From contig NZ_JAFEVR010000006.1 of NCBI RefSeq assembly GCF_017352375.1, positions 62,001 to 126,000 on the forward strand: a stretch of DNA of 64,000 bases. Reading direction: 5' to 3'. Positions 17,759 through 27,852 of this stretch are shown here, in pieces; position 1 is the stretch's first letter; each line of letters begins with the position of its first letter. Position numbers and translations under genes: made by a program. The stretch comes from Mycolicibacterium sp. S2-37. Lineage in GTDB: Bacteria; Actinomycetota; Actinomycetes; Mycobacteriales; Mycobacteriaceae. Below the pieces are notes generated by a model that saw only the letters and a list, made by a program, of their open reading frames with translations, was not told where the DNA came from and did no database searches.

Positions 17759-19198
17759 ATGTTCGTCAACCTGCAGTCGTGGGGAATGGCGGTGACCGTC
17801 CCGCTCTGTGCGCTGACGCTGTCGATCTCACCTGTCGAGCCCCTACCGCCGGCGGTCGTTTCGGTGCCCGCGCAATTGGCCGCGCAGGGTCTTTATGTGC
17901 TGGGCACCAAGATCGGCGGATACAACGACGACGACGAGGTGTTCATCGAATTCGCGAATTCGGTGGTCGCCAGCATTCACGGCGGCACACCCTTTGTCGT
18001 CGACGACGGCGATGATCCTGACACCGGAGGTCAGGTCGAGTACAACGGTGGTTTCCGGCCGTTCTCCCACGGTGGTCTCGGCGATCTCACGTTCGGTGCG
18101 TCGGTCGCACAGGGTCTCGCGCGCCTGAGCGATCGCATCGAACGGGAGCGCGAAAAAGCCCCGTCTTCCGGGATCGGTCCGGATGACGACACCCTCGTCG
18201 TGTTCGGATATTCACAGGGTGCGGTCGTCGTCGGCGAGTACAAGGCCGGCGGCGCACGGCGCGATATCGAGTATCTCCTGCTGTCGAATCCGGGGCGGCC
18301 GAATGGCGGGATCCTTTCCCGCTTTCAGGGGTTCACCATTCCGATTCTCGACATCCCACTCAGTGGGCCCACGCCCACGAGCAACGCAGGATGGGACGCG
18401 GAAGCACCCGCCGCCTATGACATCGCCCGTCAGTACGACGGCTGGGCGGATTTCCCGAGATACCCGCAGAATGTGTTGTCCACGCTCAATGCTGTGCTGG
18501 GCATGGTGTATCTGCACGGGTCCTACGAATACGAGGTCCCCATTGACGCATTCGCGCCGGACGCGCCAAACACCGACGTCAGACGGTACGGCGACACCGT
18601 GTACTACACAGTCGGGACAGATCTGCTGCCGCTGCTCCGGCCACTGGAGCAACTCGGCGTGCCGCGGCCCCTGCTGCTCGCGATCGACGCCCCGCTGAGG
18701 GTGATCGTCGAGGAGGGCTATGACCGGACAACCAACCCGGGGGAAGAGTCGCCGGCCGCCCTGCGCTTCCCCGACCCTCTCGGCGCGCTGGCCGACGTTC
18801 TCAGGGCGATTCCGGTCGGCATCGACGACGGTCTGCAGGCCAGCGGCCTGGGCCGTCCGCTGAATACGAGGCCCGCCGGGATGTACGGCGTCGGCGGTCC
18901 GGTGAACGCGTCGGCCGCCAAAGCTCAGGCCCAGGTCGAGGTAGGACAACCGGCATTCCAGAGCGACTCGTCGGCGCGGCGGGCGGCCGATCGCGAGGCG
19001 AAGGCGGCGGTGGAGACGGGGGACCGGGACGAAACGGGGCTGACCCGCGCTCAAGGCGGCGTCGAAAGGGCCTCCGTTTCTGGTTCGAGCACGGCAGATT
19101 CCTCCGCACCGGAGCGGAGGCAGATCAGCTCCGGGGACGGCGGCGCCGGCGCAGGTCCAGACCGCGCCGGGCAGATGTCAGAAGGTGTGCAGCGCTAG
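17759..19198 (+). CDS. PE-PPE-domain serine hydrolase, exported
   Basis: A 479-aa exported protein. The N-terminal 30 residues are a signal sequence (WGMAVTVPLCALTLSIS). The PE-PPE (alpha/beta-hydrolase) domain follows to about residue 300, with the nucleophile motif VVFGYSQGAVVVGEY near residue 150. There is no PE or PPE domain in front, so it is not a classical ESX substrate. The last 100 residues are charged and low-complexity (Ala/Glu/Ser/Gly), probably disordered. Related proteins are mycobacterial esterases or cutinase-like lipases. The 3' end overlaps the convergent EamA gene by 21 bases. Confidence 0.82.
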   Translation: MFVNLQSWGMAVTVPLCALTLSISPVEPLPPAVVSVPAQLAAQGLYVLGTKIGGYNDDDEVFIEFANSVVASIHGGTPFVVDDGDDPDTGGQVEYNGGFRPFSHGGLGDLTFGASVAQGLARLSDRIEREREKAPSSGIGPDDDTLVVFGYSQGAVVVGEYKAGGARRDIEYLLLSNPGRPNGGILSRFQGFTIPILDIPLSGPTPTSNAGWDAEAPAAYDIARQYDGWADFPRYPQNVLSTLNAVLGMVYLHGSYEYEVPIDAFAPDAPNTDVRRYGDTVYYTVGTDLLPLLRPLEQLGVPRPLLLAIDAPLRVIVEEGYDRTTNPGEESPAALRFPDPLGALADVLRAIPVGIDDGLQASGLGRPLNTRPAGMYGVGGPVNASAAKAQAQVEVGQPAFQSDSSARRAADREAKAAVETGDRDETGLTRAQGGVERASVSGSSTADSSAPERRQISSGDGGAGAGPDRAGQMSEGVQR

Positions 19199-20065
19199 CA
19201 CCCCGGCAACGGTCAAGCCGGCGCCGGCCAGTGCGAGTCTGTCCGCGTGTTCGTCGAAATGGCGCAGGGCGAGCAGCATGGTGATCACCGGATAGGCGGC
19301 CGACGTCGCGACGACCATGGTGCCCGCGGCCTGGTCCAGTCCGAAACCGATATTGATGGCCAGGACGGCCAACATCTGTAAGACGCCTGCAGCGTAGACA
19401 ACTGGACTTCGCAGCGACTGCGCCACGAGCGTCGAGGTCACACGTTCCTGCGTTCTCCGCGCGATGAGCATGGCGCCGAGAACAGGCACCATCGCGGTCA
19501 ACTGGATCAGCGTGATGGCCTCCCAGCCTGCGGTCTCAATCGCCCGCCCCAGCAGCGGATAGGCCAGGCCCCAGAACAGCGTGGTGAGCAGCGCCATCCG
19601 AGGACCGACACTGATTGTGCGCTCAGCCCTTTCGACGCCGAGCAAGCCCGAAGCCGCCATGATTCCCAGCACGATCACGACGACGGCGACGCACTCGGCC
19701 ACACTCAGTGCGGCGTGGAAGAACATGACGCCGACCGCCGCGGTGACGAGTGGATAGGCGGCGCTCAGCGGGCTTGCCAGGCTGACGGGGCCGATTTCGA
19801 AGGCCAGGTACAGAGTGCACATTCCGGCTCCCATGAGCAAAGCGCCGGCGATCGCGTAGGCCCAGGTGGTGGCCGGTATGTCCGGCATACCCGTGCCGGA
19901 GCCCAGGTACCACACACAGAAGGCGACCGTGCCCACGACCTGCACGAAGAATGCCGCGGTGATCGGCCCGATGTCCTTCGAGGCGCGGGCACCGAAGAAG
20001 TCAGCGATGCCGAGCGCGACGGCAGCGAACACGCCGATGGCGAAGATCGACAGCGCGTGGTTCAT
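19178..20065 (-). CDS. EamA/DMT-superfamily exporter
   Basis: A 295-aa inner-membrane protein with about ten predicted helices arranged as two EamA repeats. The first repeat is near residues 5-140 (ALLMGAGMCTLYLAFEIGPV and SPLSAAYPLVTAAVGVMFF), the second near 150-295 (VVATSAAYPVITMLLALRHF). The family exports amino acids, metabolites or drugs. Its start codon overlaps the stop of the upstream adenylation-enzyme gene by 4 bases, so the two are coupled. The obvious hypothesis is that it exports a product or substrate of that enzyme. Confidence 0.87.
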   Translation of the reverse strand: MNHALSIFAIGVFAAVALGIADFFGARASKDIGPITAAFFVQVVGTVAFCVWYLGSGTGMPDIPATTWAYAIAGALLMGAGMCTLYLAFEIGPVSLASPLSAAYPLVTAAVGVMFFHAALSVAECVAVVVIVLGIMAASGLLGVERAERTISVGPRMALLTTLFWGLAYPLLGRAIETAGWEAITLIQLTAMVPVLGAMLIARRTQERVTSTLVAQSLRSPVVYAAGVLQMLAVLAINIGFGLDQAAGTMVVATSAAYPVITMLLALRHFDEHADRLALAGAGLTVAGVLALHTF

Positions 20066-21696
20066 GACACCTGTTCAAATGTCATGATCTCCAGGGCTTT
20101 TCGGTCGATCTTTCCGTTGGCGTTGAGCGGGATGCGTTCGAGCACGATGATCTCGTCGGGCACCATGAGTGGGTGCAGGCGGGCGGCGAGGAAGGACAAG
20201 ACTTCGTCGGCGTCGATCTCATGGTGTTCCTTGACTTCTACGTACGCCATCAGGGCGCCGGCCTCACCTGCGACGGTGGGAGGTTTGAACACGACGACGG
20301 CCTCGCTCGCCGACGGGTGTTCGTGGATCATCGCCTCGATCTCGGCAGGCTCGATCCGTAGGCCGTTGATCTTTATCTGAGAGTCCCGCCGGCCCAGCCA
20401 CACAATGCTGCCGTCGGGACGCCGGCGGACGAGATCACCGGTTCGGTAATGCCGCGACGGCGACGCGAAGAGGTCGTGCACGAAGCGATCGGCGGTCTTG
20501 ACCGGTAGGTTGCGGTAGCCACGCGCCAGCCCGGCGCCACCGATGTACAACTCACCCGTTTCGCCGGGTGCCGCCACGGCGCCGTCGTCACGAACCACGA
20601 TCGCGGCAACGTTGTCCAGCGGAGTGCCGATCGGAACCAACGGCTCCTCTCGCAGATCATCCTGTGCCGCAGTGAGATACAGCAGTGATGTCACGGTCGC
20701 CTCGGTCACCCCGTATGCGGCGACCCACCACACGCTCTCGGCCCCCCGGAGCGCTTTCCACTCCTCGAGCTTGCTGGTGTAGATCTTGTCGCTGCCCACG
20801 ATCACCAGGCGCAGCGTTGGCGGCACGGCGCTGTCGGTATCGCGCAGGTACGTCGTCCACTGGTGCCAGAGGGGGGCCGGGATATTGAGAATGGTGTATC
20901 CGCTTGTCAATACGTCATCAGTGAACTCCCTCATGGACGGTGACCGACGGGGTGCGTCCAGCAAGGTGCAGCCCGAGACCAACGGGGGGAGTATCTCTTC
21001 GGTCGCCATGTCGAAGGCGACCGGCGCCATCAGGGGCAATCGGTCGCCGGGCCGCAGGTCGAACCGGGCGCGAAACGACTCCGCGTGGTTGGTGACCGCG
21101 CTGTGTGGGATGAGCACACCCTTGGGTCGCCCGGTGGAGCCTGACGTGTAGGCGACGTACGCGAGGTTGACCGGCCCGACCTCGGTGGCAGGGCAGGCAT
21201 AATCGGTCGCCGGGTCACCGCCGGCCAAGTCCAGAAGATCACCCATCATGAGCAGCGTTCGCCGTCCGGCCACCGTGTCGGGCGGGCACTCGACGCCCAG
21301 AATGCATACCGGGTCGGTGTCGTCCACCATGTACCGCAGCCGGTCGGTCGGTAGCTGCGGATCCAGCAGGAGGTAGGCACCCCCGGACTTGAGCACCGAC
21401 AACACCTGAACAACTGTCGACACCGTGTCCCGGGACCAGCAGCCCACCACCGATTCGGGTCGGACGCCCGCCGAGCGGAGTCGGCCTGCGATACCACTCG
21501 TCAGTCGGTCGAGTTCGCCATAGGTATACGCAGTCTCATGGCCCACCAACGCAATGACATCCGGTGTGCAGCGCGCCTGAATCGTGAACATATCGTGAAT
21601 CAGCACTATTACCTTCGAATAGGAGTCGCACAGTGCGGAAACCATGCGCAATAGCGAAACAAAGTATTTATGGGACGCTGAATTCATCCCTGTCAT
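20062..21696 (-). CDS. Stand-alone amino-acid adenylation enzyme (NRPS A-domain type)
   Basis: A 544-aa free-standing adenylation protein. NRPS core motifs are present in order: A3 AYTSGSTGRPKGV, A4 FDMATEEIL with the Asp that usually binds the amino group, A5 WVAAYGVTEAT, A7 YRTGDLVRRRPDG, A8 GRRDSQIKINGLRIEP and A10 NANGKIDRKAL with the catalytic Lys. Nothing follows A10 but 12 residues, so there is no carrier or condensation domain, and none is encoded nearby. It should make an aminoacyl-AMP for a carrier or acceptor elsewhere. The start is unsure: 21696 has no ribosome site, and homology begins about 35 residues in. It is coupled to the EamA exporter. Confidence 0.82.
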   Translation of the reverse strand: MTGMNSASHKYFVSLLRMVSALCDSYSKVIVLIHDMFTIQARCTPDVIALVGHETAYTYGELDRLTSGIAGRLRSAGVRPESVVGCWSRDTVSTVVQVLSVLKSGGAYLLLDPQLPTDRLRYMVDDTDPVCILGVECPPDTVAGRRTLLMMGDLLDLAGGDPATDYACPATEVGPVNLAYVAYTSGSTGRPKGVLIPHSAVTNHAESFRARFDLRPGDRLPLMAPVAFDMATEEILPPLVSGCTLLDAPRRSPSMREFTDDVLTSGYTILNIPAPLWHQWTTYLRDTDSAVPPTLRLVIVGSDKIYTSKLEEWKALRGAESVWWVAAYGVTEATVTSLLYLTAAQDDLREEPLVPIGTPLDNVAAIVVRDDGAVAAPGETGELYIGGAGLARGYRNLPVKTADRFVHDLFASPSRHYRTGDLVRRRPDGSIVWLGRRDSQIKINGLRIEPAEIEAMIHEHPSASEAVVVFKPPTVAGEAGALMAYVEVKEHHEIDADEVLSFLAARLHPLMVPDEIIVLERIPLNANGKIDRKALEIMTFEQVS

Positions 21697-22161
21697 TCAG
21701 TGAATGTCATCAGCCAGGGGTTGACCGGTCGGGCCGGTCACCGAATTTCACCAGATGGCGAAAGGCGTTGGCACTGTTCAGAACTCGCGGAGACCCGCCG
21801 GAAGGCGACCGCAACTCTGACGGCCGGGGGCGACTGCTGACCGCCCGCGCATGACTACCGACTGTGCACGCGAGACTCCTCGGTCCGCCCGAAATGCCCT
21901 GACAATTGACCGTATCGCAAATGGTTTGTTCTTGTCGACTGTCAAAATGTACTCAGCGCGTCCGATCCCTGAACTGTTTGTTCGCATCGGGGCGCGTGGC
22001 GAAAGAGCAATGCAGAATGGTCTCGGGAAAAGCCTCTCGACGAGGGGAATGCGCGGCCTCACGTCATCGTCAGCAATGAACGGCCGACGGATCGATGACG
22101 CGGGGCGGTGTCCGGCACCGCTGAGATGCGTTCGCGGATGCAACGGGGGAGGCCGGCGAAG
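21697..22161. other. Gene-free, AT-richer gap upstream of the adenylation gene
   Basis: I see no credible gene here. Base composition is visibly more AT-rich than the flanks, especially 21,600-21,720 and 21,890-21,970. A minus-strand TTGACA (plus 21940-21945) could be a -35 element for the adenylation gene, but no convincing -10 is seen. The open frames crossing it have implausible composition. Confidence 0.4.
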
Positions 22162-22234
22162 CGCCCCCGGCAGGGATCGAACCTGCGACCAACCGCTTAG
22201 AAGGCGGCTGCTCTATCCGCTGAGCTACGGGGGC
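22162..22234 (-). tRNA. tRNA-Arg (anticodon TCT)
   Basis: A 73-base cloverleaf on the minus strand: acceptor GCCCCCG/CGGGGGC, D-stem GCTC/GAGC, anticodon loop CTTCTAA reading TCT, T-arm GCAGG-TTCGATC-CCTGC, discriminator G. CCA is not encoded. It reads codon AGA, rare in this genome. Confidence 0.95.
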
Positions 22235-22411
22235 AGCGGGGCTACTTTAGCCAGAACGGCCGGCGAGCGGGAGTTCGGCGAGGGCCGCCGCACTCCGCGA
22301 GCTCCCCGCTGCGGGATCCGCGGCTGACACCCGCAACCCAAACGCTGTCCCCGTCACAGGCCCGCGGACTAGCGTGTTGGCAGCGGTCATGGGAGACGAG
22401 GAGGACACGCG

Positions 22412-23890
22412 GTGGCGACGAGCGACGTGCCGGAACTCGACGCGGCGGGGCTTCCGGAGGAGCTCAGCCCTTTCGATCAGATCCTGCATCGCGGTGAGGC
22501 GAACCCGCGGACCCGCTCCGGAATCCTGACCCTGGAGATCCTCGACACCACGCCCGACTGGGATCGCTTCCGCAACCGCTTCGAGTACGCGTCCCGCAAG
22601 GTGCTGCGGCTGCGCCAGAAGGTCGTGATGCCGACGCTGCCGACGGTCGCACCGCGTTGGGTGGTCGATCCGGACTTCAACCTGGACTTCCACGTCCGCC
22701 GGGTGCGCGTGCCCGAGCCCGGCTCGATGCGCCAGTTGATCGACCTGGCCGAGATCGCGCTGCAGTCGCCGCTGGACATCAGCCGGCCGCTCTGGACGGC
22801 CACGCTGGTCGAGGGCCTCGACGGCGGCCGGGCCGCCACGATGCTGCACTTCAGCCACGCGGTGACCGACGGCGTCGGCGGCGTGGAGATGTTCGCCAGC
22901 GTCTACGACCTCGAGCGTGACCCGCCCAGCCAACCGGTGCCTCCGCTGCCGATCCCGCAGGACCTCTCGCCCAACGATCTGATGCGCCAGGGCATCAACC
23001 GGCTTCCGTTCACCCTCTTCGGCGCCGCCCGCGGTGCCGTCGGCGGCGCGGTCGGCGCGCTCGGCCGGGTCGTCCGAGATCCGGTGTCCAGTGTCGGCGG
23101 GGTGGTCGACTACGCACGATCGAGCGCCCGCGTGATGGGTTCGGTCGGCGAACCGTCCCCGCTGCTGCGCAGGCGCAGCCTCTCGACGCGCACCGAGGCC
23201 ATCGACATGGCGCTGAGCGATCTGCACAAGGCGGCCAAGGCGGCAGGCGGTTCCATCAACGACGCCTACATCGCCGCTCTGTGTGGGGCGCTGCGCCGCT
23301 ATCACGACGCACTCGGCGTGCCGGTGGCCCGGCTGCCGATGGCGGTGCCGGTCAGCCTGCGATCGGAGGCCGATCCGGCGGGCGGCAACCGGTTCGTCGG
23401 CATCAACCTCGCCGCACCCATCGGCGTGACCGACCCGAAGCAACGCGTCGCCAAGGTGCGGGCGCAGATGACACGTAAACGCGAGGAGCGTGCGCTCGAC
23501 ATGATCGGCGCCGTCGCGCCGATCGCCAGCCTGCTGCCCGACCAGATCCTCGAGGCGATGGCCGGTTCGGTCGTCAACTCCGACGTGCAGGCGAGCAACG
23601 TGCCGGTGTACTCGGGAGACACCTACATCGCCGGGGCGAAAGTACTGCGCCAGTACGGGATCGGACCGCTGCCCGGGGTTGCCATGATGGTCGTCCTGGT
23701 GTCGCGCTCGGGATACTGCACGGTCACCGCGCGCTACGACCGCGCCTCGATCACCGATCCTGACCTGTTCGCCCGATGCCTGCTCGACGGATTCGACGAA
23801 GTGCTGGCACTGGGCGGGCCCGGCCGGGCCGCCCCGGCGGCCGTCGCCGACCTATCTACCTCTTCATCGAAAGGGAATGCGCCGCAATGA
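22412..23890 (+). CDS. WS/DGAT-family acyltransferase (Rv2484c-like)
   Basis: A 492-aa wax-ester synthase/diacylglycerol acyltransferase. It has the N-terminal LSPFDQILHRGE segment, PLWTATLVEGL, and the active-site motif reading S148-H149-A-V-T-D153-G154. The first His of the classical HHxxxDG is Ser, while the second, catalytic His and the Asp are kept. The C-terminal domain has GNRFVGINLAAP and NVPVYSG. It esterifies diacylglycerol or fatty alcohols with acyl-CoA, making storage or envelope lipid. GTG 22412 begins an operon with HAD-PlsC and plsB2; the next gene overlaps by 4 bases. Confidence 0.88.
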   Translation: MATSDVPELDAAGLPEELSPFDQILHRGEANPRTRSGILTLEILDTTPDWDRFRNRFEYASRKVLRLRQKVVMPTLPTVAPRWVVDPDFNLDFHVRRVRVPEPGSMRQLIDLAEIALQSPLDISRPLWTATLVEGLDGGRAATMLHFSHAVTDGVGGVEMFASVYDLERDPPSQPVPPLPIPQDLSPNDLMRQGINRLPFTLFGAARGAVGGAVGALGRVVRDPVSSVGGVVDYARSSARVMGSVGEPSPLLRRRSLSTRTEAIDMALSDLHKAAKAAGGSINDAYIAALCGALRRYHDALGVPVARLPMAVPVSLRSEADPAGGNRFVGINLAAPIGVTDPKQRVAKVRAQMTRKREERALDMIGAVAPIASLLPDQILEAMAGSVVNSDVQASNVPVYSGDTYIAGAKVLRQYGIGPLPGVAMMVVLVSRSGYCTVTARYDRASITDPDLFARCLLDGFDEVLALGGPGRAAPAAVADLSTSSSKGNAPQ

Positions 23891-25467
23891 GTCCGGACGA
23901 TGACCGGCAGTCCGACCCGCGCAGCATCCGGCTACCCGGATCTGTCGCCGAGATCATGGCCGCACCCGAGGGGCCGCAGGTCGGCGCGTTCTTCGACCTC
24001 GACGGGACCCTGGTGGCCGGCTTCACCGGGGTGATCATGACGCAGGACCGGCTGCGCCGCCGCCAGATGAGCGTCGGCGAGTTCATCGGCATGGTGCAAG
24101 CCGGGCTCAACCACCAGCTCGGCCGTTCGGAGTTCGAGGATCTCATCGGCAAGGGCGCGCGGATGCTGCGCGGCAGCTCGCTGAGCGACATCGACGAGCT
24201 GGCCGAGCGGTTGTTCATGCAGCACGTGCGCAACCGGATCTATCCCGAGATGCGTGAGCTGGTGCGGGCGCACATGGCACGCGGGCACACCGTGGTGCTC
24301 AGCTCGTCAGCGCTGACCGTGCAGGTCGAGCCGGTCGCGAAGTTCCTCGGCATCGAGAACGTGCTGAGCAACAAGTTCGAAACCGACGACGACGGCCTGA
24401 TCACCGGCGAGGTGCTGCGGCCCATCCTGTGGGGACCGGGCAAAGCCAATGCGGTGCAGGCTTTCGCGGCGCGCAACGGTGTCGACCTGTCGAAGAGTTA
24501 TTTCTACGCCGACGGCGACGAGGACGTCGCGCTGATGTACCTGGTCGGCAATCCGCGGCCCACCAATCCGGCGGGCAAACTCGCCGCCGTCGCGGCCAAG
24601 CGGGGCTGGCCGGTGCTGCGATTCACCAGTCGCAGCGGCAGCAGCCCGCTGTCGCAGCTGCGCACGGTGGCCGGCGTCGCCTCGCTGATGCCGGTCGCGG
24701 CCGGCGCGTTCGGCGTCGGTCTGCTGACCCGCAACCGCCGCACCGGGGTGAACTTCTTCACGTCGAACTGGAGCAAGCTGGTGCTGGCCGCCGCGGGCAT
24801 CAACCTCAACGTGCTCGGACGGGAGAATCTCACCGCGCAGCGGCCGGCGGTGTTCATCTTCAACCACCGCAACCAGGCCGACCCGCTGATCGCGGGCCGC
24901 CTGGTGGAGACCGACTTCACCTCGGTGGGCAAGAAAGAGCTCGAGAAGGACCCGCTGATGGGTCCCATCGGAAAGATGATGGACGCGGCGTTCATCGACC
25001 GGGACGATCCACAGTCCGCGATCGAGAGCCTGCACAAAGTAGAGGAGCTTGCCCGCAAGGGCATCTCGATCCTCATCGCTCCCGAGGGCACCCGGCTCGA
25101 CACCTTCGAGGTCGGTCAGTTCAAGAAGGGGCCGTTCCGCATCGCGATGGCAGCAGGAATCCCCATCGTGCCGATCGTCATCCGCAACGCGGAGGTGGTC
25201 GCCGCCCGCGACTCCAGCACGTTCAACCCAGGCACCGTCGACATCGCGGTCTACCCACCGATTCCGACGGAGGATTGGACACTCGAGGAACTGCCCGAGC
25301 GCATCGAGGAGGTCCGCAAGATCTACCTCGACACCCTCAAAGCCTGGCCGCACGGCACGCTGCCCGAACCCGCGCTGTACAAGACGGCGCGGGCGAAGGA
25401 GGCGCCCGCCGGCAACACATCGCCGAAGGCGAAGAAGGCGAAGCCCGGCGCGAAAGGCCGCTCGTGA
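23887..25467 (+). CDS. plsC: HAD phosphatase - PlsC acyltransferase fusion (Rv2483c-like)
   Basis: A 526-aa bifunctional protein. Residues about 30-240 are a HAD-IB phosphatase domain with the nucleophile motif FFDLDGT (D37, D39) and YADGDEDV. Residues about 290-490 are a PlsC acyltransferase with NHRNQAD (H327, D332) and EGTR (E400-R403). The C-terminal tail is basic and Lys/Ala-rich. It could acylate lysophosphatidate to phosphatidate and dephosphorylate it to diacylglycerol, feeding the WS/DGAT gene directly upstream. That coupling is an inference from the fusion and context. ATG 23887 overlaps the WS/DGAT stop; the gene ends overlapping or 2 bases before plsB2. Confidence 0.9.
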   Translation: MSPDDDRQSDPRSIRLPGSVAEIMAAPEGPQVGAFFDLDGTLVAGFTGVIMTQDRLRRRQMSVGEFIGMVQAGLNHQLGRSEFEDLIGKGARMLRGSSLSDIDELAERLFMQHVRNRIYPEMRELVRAHMARGHTVVLSSSALTVQVEPVAKFLGIENVLSNKFETDDDGLITGEVLRPILWGPGKANAVQAFAARNGVDLSKSYFYADGDEDVALMYLVGNPRPTNPAGKLAAVAAKRGWPVLRFTSRSGSSPLSQLRTVAGVASLMPVAAGAFGVGLLTRNRRTGVNFFTSNWSKLVLAAAGINLNVLGRENLTAQRPAVFIFNHRNQADPLIAGRLVETDFTSVGKKELEKDPLMGPIGKMMDAAFIDRDDPQSAIESLHKVEELARKGISILIAPEGTRLDTFEVGQFKKGPFRIAMAAGIPIVPIVIRNAEVVAARDSSTFNPGTVDIAVYPPIPTEDWTLEELPERIEEVRKIYLDTLKAWPHGTLPEPALYKTARAKEAPAGNTSPKAKKAKPGAKGRS

Positions 25468-25469
25468 GA

Positions 25470-27809
25470 ATGTCAGACGACTACTACGCGAGCTTCAGCG
25501 CCACCGACGACACCCTCGTTCTCGCCGCCGCCTCGTCCCCGGCCGAGGTGAAACTGCTCGACGAATGGCTCGAGGCGCAGCGTCACGAAAACCCCGACGC
25601 GAAAATCGATGTGCTGCAGTTGCCCGTCGACGACAACCCGTCGCCGGCTGTCCTGGCTGCGCTCGTCGAGGAGCTGGAGGCCGACGAGGACCGTACGGTG
25701 GTGCCGGTCCGGGTGTTCTGGGTGCCTGCCGGCCTGCCCACCCGGTCCAAGGTGGTGGCGCTGATCTCCGGCCGGGACACCTACCGGCCACCAGAGGTGC
25801 TGCAACGGCGCATCCTCAAACGGGACCGATCGCGGGCCCGCGTCGTCGCCGGTGAACCGGCGAAGGTCGCCGAGCTGCGCCAGCAGTGGAGTGAGAACAC
25901 TGTCGCCGAAAACCCCAGGGAATTCGCTCGTTTCGTCGTCCGGCGGGCCATCCTGGCGATCGAGCGCGTCGAATACCGGCTGCTCGGCCCCGAATACAAG
26001 TCGCCCCGGCTGGTCAAGCCCGAGATCCTGGCATCGAGCCGGTTCCGCGCCGGACTCGAGAAGATCCCCGGCGCCACGGTGGACGAAGCGGGCAAGATGC
26101 TCGACGAGCTCGCCACCGGCTGGAGCCGGGTCTCGGTCGACCTCATCCCGAACCTCAGCCGGCTCATCACCCGTCGCGGATTCGATCCCAACTTCGACTA
26201 CGACCAGCCCGAGATCGCCCGGCTGCGCCGTGATCTCGAGACCCACCCCGCGGTGCTGCTGTTCTCCCACCGGTCCTATCTGGACGGCGCGGTGGTGCCG
26301 GCGGCCATGCAGGAGAACAGGCTGCCACCGGTGCACATGTTCGCCGGCATCAACCTGTCTTTCGGCTTCATGGGTCCGCTGCTACGCCGTTCGGGTGTCA
26401 TCTTCATCCGCCGCAACGTCGCCGGTGACCCGCTGTACAAGTACGTGCTCAAGGAGTTCGTGGGCTACGTCGTCGAAAAGCGGTTCAACCTCAGCTGGTC
26501 GATCGAGGGCACCCGCTCGCGGACCGGAAAGATGCTGCCGCCCAAGCTCGGTCTGCTGGCCTACGTCGCCGATGCATACCTCGCCGGACGCAGCGACGAC
26601 ATCCTCCTGCAGCCGGTGTCGATCAGCTTCGACCAGCTGCACGAGATCGCCGAGTACGCCGCCTATGCGCGCGGCGGTGAGAAGACGCCTGAGGGCTTGA
26701 GCTGGCTGTACAACTACATCAAGGCGCAGGGGGAGCGGAGCTACGGCAAGATCTATGTCCGCTTCCCCGAGGCGGTGTCGATGCGCCAGTACCTCGGAGA
26801 GCCGGGCGGCCCGATCGCCTCCGACGAGGCGGCCAAGCGGCTGGCGATGCAGAAGATGGCGTTCGAGGTGGCCTGGCGCATCCTGCAGGTGACGCCGCTC
26901 AACGCCACCGCGCTGGTGTCGGCGCTGCTGCTGACCACCCGCGGGGTCGCGCTCACCCTCGAGCAGCTGCACCACACGCTGCAGGACTCCCTGGACTATC
27001 TGATGCGGAAGGAGTCGCCGCTGACCAACAGTGCGTTGCGGCTGCGCACCCTCGAGGGGGTGCAGTCAGCAGTCGACGCCCTGTCGAACGGGCATCCGGT
27101 CACGCGGGTGGACAGCGGCCGGGAACCGGTGTGGTCCATCGCGGCCGAGGATGAGCACCAGGCGGCGTTCTATCGGAACACGCTGATCCATGCGTTCCTC
27201 GAGACGTCGATCGTCGAATTGGCTCTGGCGTATGCGGCACGCGTCGACGACGACCGGCTGGAGGCGTTCTGGACGCAGGCTGCTCGGCTGCGCGATCTGC
27301 TGAAGTTCGACTTCTACTTCGCCGACTCCGCCGCGTTCCGCGAGCATCTGGCCGAGGAGATGTCCTGGCACCAGGATTGGGAGTCGCACGTCGTGGCCGG
27401 CGGCGAACAGATCGACATGCTGCTGCGGGCCAAGCGCCCGCTGATCGCAGGAGCGATGCTGCGGCCGTTCTTCGAGGCCTACGCGATCGTCGCCGACGCG
27501 CTGTGTGATGCACCCGCCGAGATCGACGAGAAGGACCTGATCAATCGGGCGATGGGCATCGGCCGCCAGTACGTGGCGCAGGACCGGGTGCGCAGCACCG
27601 AGTCGGTGTCGGCCCTGTTGTTCACCACTGCCCGACAGGTGGCCGCCGATCAGGGGTTGCTCGAGGAATCACCGGGACTCGGCGCGCGCCGGGCGGCGTT
27701 TCACGACGAACTGCGCGGCATCCTCGCGGACATGGAGAAGGTGGAGCAATATTCGCGCGATCAGTTCTTCGAGCGGGAGAAGCGACGCCGCGGCCTGACG
27801 ACCGCGTGA
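25470..27809 (+). CDS. plsB2: Glycerol-3-phosphate acyltransferase
   Basis: A 779-aa PlsB-type GPAT, similar along its length to M. tuberculosis PlsB2 (Rv2482c). The acyltransferase core has FSHRSYLDG (H267, D272), the glycerol-3-phosphate motif GVIFIRRN, and [11 protein letters not shown]. It makes lysophosphatidate from acyl-CoA and glycerol-3-phosphate, the step before PlsC. The start is either ATG 25470 or GTG 25464; the latter overlaps the plsC stop as GTGA, like the other junctions here. The open frame continues 1 kb upstream, but that part is an antisense-like shadow of plsC. It is the third and last gene of the lipid operon. Confidence 0.92.
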   Translation: MSDDYYASFSATDDTLVLAAASSPAEVKLLDEWLEAQRHENPDAKIDVLQLPVDDNPSPAVLAALVEELEADEDRTVVPVRVFWVPAGLPTRSKVVALISGRDTYRPPEVLQRRILKRDRSRARVVAGEPAKVAELRQQWSENTVAENPREFARFVVRRAILAIERVEYRLLGPEYKSPRLVKPEILASSRFRAGLEKIPGATVDEAGKMLDELATGWSRVSVDLIPNLSRLITRRGFDPNFDYDQPEIARLRRDLETHPAVLLFSHRSYLDGAVVPAAMQENRLPPVHMFAGINLSFGFMGPLLRRSGVIFIRRNVAGDPLYKYVLKEFVGYVVEKRFNLSWSIEGTRSRTGKMLPPKLGLLAYVADAYLAGRSDDILLQPVSISFDQLHEIAEYAAYARGGEKTPEGLSWLYNYIKAQGERSYGKIYVRFPEAVSMRQYLGEPGGPIASDEAAKRLAMQKMAFEVAWRILQVTPLNATALVSALLLTTRGVALTLEQLHHTLQDSLDYLMRKESPLTNSALRLRTLEGVQSAVDALSNGHPVTRVDSGREPVWSIAAEDEHQAAFYRNTLIHAFLETSIVELALAYAARVDDDRLEAFWTQAARLRDLLKFDFYFADSAAFREHLAEEMSWHQDWESHVVAGGEQIDMLLRAKRPLIAGAMLRPFFEAYAIVADALCDAPAEIDEKDLINRAMGIGRQYVAQDRVRSTESVSALLFTTARQVAADQGLLEESPGLGARRAAFHDELRGILADMEKVEQYSRDQFFEREKRRRGLTTA

Positions 27810-27852
27810 ACCGTCCGGCGGTGTGGCGGCGAACACGCCATACGCTGGAGAC

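Noticed and set aside
21778..22143. 121-codon minus-strand open frame in the gap before tRNA-Arg
   Set aside because: Arg/Pro-rich with no ribosome site, no motif and atypical composition; probably chance.
22162..22234. tRNA-Arg as an integration site for a mobile island covering the adenylation/exporter genes
   Set aside because: No integrase gene and no direct repeat of the tRNA 3' end was found on the far side, despite the AT-richer gap.
24429..25469. Extension of the plsB2 frame over 1 kb upstream
   Set aside because: This part overlaps the HAD-PlsC gene in another frame and is Arg/Gly-rich shadow sequence. PlsB2 homology starts at 25470.
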